64,000 nucleotides of DNA, taken from the NCBI RefSeq assembly GCF_008831285.2, contig NC_045142.1:13346716-13410715 (forward strand), in the 5' to 3' direction. This DNA is from Nymphaea colorata. Its lineage: Eukaryota; Streptophyta; Magnoliopsida; Nymphaeales; Nymphaeaceae. Shown piece after piece: positions 59,861 to 64,000 of this stretch. Within the stretch, counting starts at the first letter, position 1. Every line of letters begins with the position of its first letter. The position numbers were made by a program, and so were the translations under genes. The notes below the pieces were generated by a model. It did not search any database. It saw only the letters and a program-made list of their open reading frames with translations, and was not told the origin of the DNA.

Positions 59861-61024
59861 AACCAGGTATCCTGGTTGGTCATTAGTTTTGTTCAGCAGA
59901 TAATAGTTGAGCAATAAGTCTGTTAATTCAAAATGTGATTGTCTTTCCTTTGTCCTTTTATTTTCTTCATCTGCATGGAGGTTGACTCTGAAGCAACTAA
60001 ATAAGTTACTATTGTTTCCATGACAAGCCATTCTGCTTCCATGTCCTGTACTTCTGCTATGGCTGCAGGATGATGTTTCCTGTGGATGTGCTCCCTGACA
60101 TGTTATTTTGCATTTTCTGCCCAGTCACTTAATATTTTTGCAAATGTCATTGTATTGATATCATTTGGAGCTAGCCACCCAATGCCGTCACAATATTTGC
60201 CCCAAAAAAGATTCTGCGGCACTGTCATGATATTATGCCAACAAAATCCTGCTCATTTTGCAGTTTTTTGGACAAAAACATACTTGATATTTTTTTCTTT
60301 CTAATTTTTCTTTTGTTTGAAAAGCTTTTTGTATGGTATTTTCTTTACTTTTTGAAATATTAAAAACATATATTTTTGTAGCTTTGGTATTGTCTTATGT
60401 ATTATTCATGTTTTTTGAATTCCCGATTTTCTTAGGATTATCCTTAGGAAAATCTCGTTTTGAATAACAACAGAAGTAAATCTTCCTCAGGAATTCCCAA
60501 AACAATGCTGCAAACTGTGTTCTGCATGTGAACAGGCATTTGGAACTTAATCATCTACTAGATGAGTTTGATATGGTGAAACGAATGTCACAAAAAACGT
60601 GTTTTTTTAAAAAAAAAGTGAAAAAATGCAATAAATTAAATTGCCATTTAAAACTTAAAAAAACGTGTTTTTTTTGAAAAAAATGTTAAAAACGAAAAAA
60701 AACATTTTTAATGCGTTTTTTTGTGTTTTTTTCACTTTTTCATTTTGTAATAGTAATACCAAACAGTTTTTTTTTTCATTTTCTATTTTTTATTTGTTGC
60801 AAATCTACTTATCTTTTGATGTTTGTGTTATTAGTTTCTCACTTATTTTATTTTTCCCTCACTTTTAGTTTTTATTTCTATTTTTTAAAAATTGACCGTA
60901 TTTTTCCTGTTTTTTTCAAACTCACCGTATTATACTCGAGAAAAACCTTGCCGTTTAAAACTCTGAAACATTATTTGTGACTATGGGTGAAACTTATTTA
61001 CCTACCTCATGATGTTATTCAACG

Positions 61025-61356
61025 TAGGGGTGGGCATTGGGCTTGGCCCTGGCTGGCCCGGCCGGATTCAGCTCGGGTCCGGGCTGGCCCAGCCGGATTC
61101 AGCCCGGGCCCAGTTTTAATTAAAAAAAGTCAAAAATATATATTATATATATATATATATATTTGTATGGAAATATATATAAAAAATATAATAAAAAAAT
61201 TAAAAAAAAATATCAGGCCTAGGTTCCGGAGGCCTGGTTGAACCACCTGGGCCCGGGCCCTGGCTGGCCCACTGCAATTTTCATGGCCCGGCCCCGGCCC
61301 GACCATGGGCTGGGGGCCCAAAAGCCTGACGGGCCCCGTCCCAATGCCCACCCTTA
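61025..61356. mobile_element. 332-bp hAT-like miniature element (CCGGGC type) in AMPD intron 2
   Basis: Begins TAGGGGTGGGCATTGGG; the complement of the right end is TAAGGGTGGGCATTGGG. The exact 8-bp target duplication ATTCAACG lies at 61,017-61,024 and 61,357-61,364. CCGGGC/GGCCCGG arrays sit inside both ends, with an AT-rich middle (61,110-61,215). The ends are near those of hAT-2. Confidence 0.92.
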
Positions 61357-61560
61357 ATTCAACGTCATCTTATCATGTGGATAAATTAGAGGCCTTGGTG
61401 TACCTGCATTTTTTTTTCCGTCATTTCAAAATGCTATACCTACTGCAGTCAATGAATTAGTTAATGGTGCTTCTAACTTGCTGCTCAATCCATATATTTT
61501 TGCCAATATGTTTCTCTAGACTGACCTAGCACACTGGTGACATGTGAGTCTTATCAACAG

Positions 61561-61768
61561 GAATTAGAAGGTCGGGCACCGTTTTTAGCAATGTCAGATT
61601 CTGCTATGGCCAATGGAGACCAGAAACCCATTGTTTCAGCTAGCATGATACGATCTCATAGTGTGTCTGGAGACCTTCATGGTGTGCAGCCTGATCCGGT
61701 GGCGGCAGATATTTTAAGGAAGGAACCAGAACAGGAAACTTTTGTTAGACTAAAAATCTCTCCAAACG
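61561..61768 (+). CDS. AMPD: AMP deaminase exon 3
   Basis: Acceptor CAACAG|GAA, donor AACG|GTATGC; phase 0 to phase 1, residues 196-264. It contains MIRSHSVSGDLHGVQPDPV (residues 224-242) followed directly by ADILRKEPEQETF. This is an almost invariant block just before the catalytic half of plant AMP deaminases and makes the gene call secure. The next expected exon (homologous to the segment around DEVEAYKCLQ in Arabidopsis) is not found before 64,000. Confidence 0.95.
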
Positions 61769-63359
61769 GTATGCATGACACTACTATCTCAATTTGAATC
61801 ATTGTCTTTGCTTAGAGCGGCAATGGTGGCTTTCATGCCTGGTGTCATTTTCCAATTCTCGATGGAAATTGTGCTCAATGCTCGTGTGTGAGTTTTTTTC
61901 TTGATATGTGAAGTTGCTTTCTGATTCCCTCTCTCAAAGATCATATTGATTTTTTGTGTTTGCACTTCGGATTTTTTCATATTCTTAAATTTCTTATGAA
62001 GTTGTTTACCTCTCATCTGTCTTCTAGGTCATGTTTATCTCCAAGCCTGTTTAAAATTCCTTTTTTTCTTTTCCCAAAATTTATCTTCCAAACATCCCCA
62101 CCCCCCATGCAGAAAATTTCCTTCATGTGGTTTTATCTATATATCCTTACCAACCATTTACTGAGATCTATTGGTTTCTATTCTTCTGAACTGAAATCTC
62201 CAAATTTCTCGTCGTTGGGTCCTCTTTCTTCTCCTTCCAAAACCCTAAGTGTGCTTTCCAAATGCTAAAATCTTAAATTTCTAAGTTAATCTCCTGTCAT
62301 CTACATAAAGGTTACACCCAAAATCTCAGTTATGTTTCACGTGTTTTGGCCAAAAAATTCATGCCAAATCTGATTTGCTTTTTATTTCAGTTTTGACTCT
62401 AATTCTCTGTTCTGTCTTGTGCTGCACTGGCTTAAATATATCACCTATTGTGTTACTATATAAAGGACATTTTGATAAGAAATTAGATTCAGAACTTCTT
62501 CAGCACTTTGTACATGTGATCAGCCTGTGGATTTCATTCCAGGCTTAGAATTCTAGACTTCTGCTTAAAGAAAAACAGATGTCCACTTATCTGGCTTAGA
62601 TGTCTATTCTTTCATGTCTTGAGTCTTGACCATTGTTGTTAGTTGGCATTGAACCTTTTTTTTTCTGTTTCTTTATTTTGTGTGTCTTGGGTCATGTCTT
62701 TTCGTTTCCTTAGCCATGGATTGTTCTTTATCTTGATTTGCGTTCTCTTCAAACTTTTTGTGCAACTTGTCTATGAAAAATTTGAACTGCAAACTTCTGG
62801 ACTGGGAAAAGGCACATTTCCCTTTTATTACGAAGGTTTTTTTTTTCTTTTGGGCATATGGATGATCAATACCAGCCATGCCACAATTTGTTTTGTAGGA
62901 AGAAAAGGATGATGATAAAGAGGTCACTTCCATCATAATGGTCTGAAACTCAAAGAGTCAAACTTTGTTACTTGGATGAAGAGATGTTAGGCATTGGTTG
63001 TAGATATTGCCTCTACTCTCTCTTAAGAGGTTTCAGTATGCACTTTTGATGATTGGTTGGTGATTGAGTTGTCCAACAAACCCTTTTACACTTAATCACT
63101 TACTCTTAAATTTTAGGGGCAAAATGTGAATTTTGACTTTTGAAGAAAGGTTTTATGTTTGTGAAAAATACTTAAAAATAGTATGAAGAGTGTCACATGC
63201 TATCTGGTTGTAATTGTTATGAGGTTTTAGGCAAGAAAAAGGTTCCGGGTGTTTGATTTGCAGCAATTGCCAAGATTTACAAGAAATGAGTCAAACCACC
63301 CAACTTTATGAAGATAACTCCGGAGGAACTCAACCAAGGTCAGTTCTTGCAGATCTTGA

Positions 63360-63377
63360 ATATATATATATATATAT

Positions 63378-63414
<37 letters not shown>
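63360..63414. repeat. Compound (TA)n-(GA)n microsatellite
   Basis: About nine TA units followed by about 17 GA units. Confidence 0.95.
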
Positions 63415-63416
<2 letters not shown>

Positions 63417-63858
63417 CACTAGGGGAGAGGCCAGCCTGGGTAGTGGAGTCTTAAGTACAAGAATGGTTAGGACTTAGGCCTTCAGGAGACGTTTCTCGTT
63501 GCAAATGAGGTCAACATTCACTTTCTTTGACCATGAATTATCCACTATCAATGGTGAGTGCTGCAGCTGTTGTAGCTCTATTTGTGTAGTGGTTTTTCAA
63601 GTCACTCCTCGATGGCCAAGAGGTAGTTGATGTACCATTGACTTGTATTCAAGGGCATTGGTCGTGACTGAGGCTGTTGTGAGGAGGGTTGATGCCATAA
63701 CTGAAGGTTCTGTTGAGAGTATAGAGGAGGTTTCTTGACAACCAAAATCGACCTACAAATGTTGTCAAGTGTTATCTTCTGTCTTGGTATCAAGGTTTCT
63801 ATTTGCACTCACAACCCTTTGCTGCTCAAACTAAATGCCATGTCCAACTGTAGTCCAC

Positions 63859-63938
63859 CTATGGCTAATACTAGTTGTTTTGCTAGCGACGGGGTTGTCT
63901 ATGGCTAATACTAGTTGTTTTGCTAGCGACGGGATTGT
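63859..63938. repeat. 40-bp tandem duplication
   Basis: Two adjacent copies beginning CTATGGCTAATACTAG and containing TTTTGCTAGCGACGG, with a single G/A difference near the end. Confidence 0.93.
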
Positions 63939-64000
63939 CAAGTGTTATCAGCTGCGGCTAAGGTGTGCTGTCCTTCTCCCTCGGTGTTCACAACCATCGG

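Larger units (their letters stand above)
59426..61560 (+). other. AMP deaminase intron 2 (2.1 kb)
   Basis: Phase 0 intron with miniature elements at about 59,527-59,860 and at 61,025-61,356, and a region rich in AAAACGTGTTTTTT motifs at 60,590-60,740. No other gene seen. Confidence 0.85.
61769..64000 (+). other. AMP deaminase intron 3, continuing past the window
   Basis: No further AMPD exon recognised. It contains a (TA)n/(GA)n compound microsatellite at 63,360-63,414 and a 40-bp tandem duplication at 63,859-63,938. Open frames here have no family resemblance. Confidence 0.65.

Noticed and set aside
62888-62944. Possible AMPD exon 4 (acceptor TTTTGTAG followed by an acidic stretch)
   Set aside because: In the phase required by exon 3 it hits a stop at once, and the peptide does not match the expected AMPD segment.
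63602-63808. Possible gag-like minus-strand ORF
   Set aside because: No recognisable motif; it lies in AMPD intron 3 with nothing supporting it.
1-64000. tRNA, rRNA and CRISPR genes
   Set aside because: No cloverleaf with A/B boxes, rRNA block or spaced direct repeats was noticed on reading; a tRNAscan-SE run would be the decisive check.

Overview
The window reads as nuclear DNA from a flowering plant: split genes with GT..AG introns, very long AT-rich introns, Ty1/copia and Ty3/gypsy retrotransposons, CACTA and hAT transposons nested in one another, and abundant miniature elements. The AMP deaminase N-terminus is of plant type and resembles monocot forms as I remember them, but I cannot fix the species or order. 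No tRNA, rRNA or CRISPR was seen.

Layout. Positions 1-12,825 are a stack of transposons. A Ty3/gypsy chromovirus-like element lies on the minus strand (LTR candidate 12,414-12,825, primer-binding site 12,401-12,411, then gag, protease, RT, RNase H and integrase running leftwards). A 5.35-kb hAT element (3,039-8,388, 8-bp target duplication) is inserted into its integrase gene, and the right part of a second hAT (1-2,630) cuts off its 3' end. At 12,921-13,841 is a four-exon pseudogene of the N-terminal acetyltransferase NAA40/NatD. From 14,339 to 15,581 there are small hAT-like elements. Positions 16,741-19,390 hold a decayed Ty1/copia and 19,540-21,420 a decayed CACTA transposase (minus strand). 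Positions 21,430-27,185 are AT-rich with no gene. Positions 27,190-44,335 are dominated by decayed gypsy DNA: gag pieces, a 1.24-kb unit repeated three times in tandem (28,457-32,186) with a tail to about 33,240, and an inverted single-unit copy (about 37,016-44,335) split by a third hAT of the TTF zinc-finger type (37,928 to about 43,149). Positions 44,336-53,993 are intergenic, with several miniature elements and short tandem repeats.

The one apparently live gene is AMP deaminase (FAC1/AMPD type, plus strand). Its first three coding exons are 53,994-54,417, 59,265-59,425 and 61,561-61,768. The catalytic exons lie beyond the right edge. Its introns carry at least three miniature elements.

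Most interesting signal: several elements, large and small, share TAGGG-type ends and in the best cases 8-bp target duplications, but carry different dense arrays of short motifs just inside the ends (CCGGGC, GAGCTCG, ATCCGAAT). The autonomous hAT at 3,039-8,388 shows that the CCGGGC arrays are the subterminal regions of a real transposon. The two related hAT genes also keep a small terminal exon behind a 91-99-bp intron that a plain ORF search misses.
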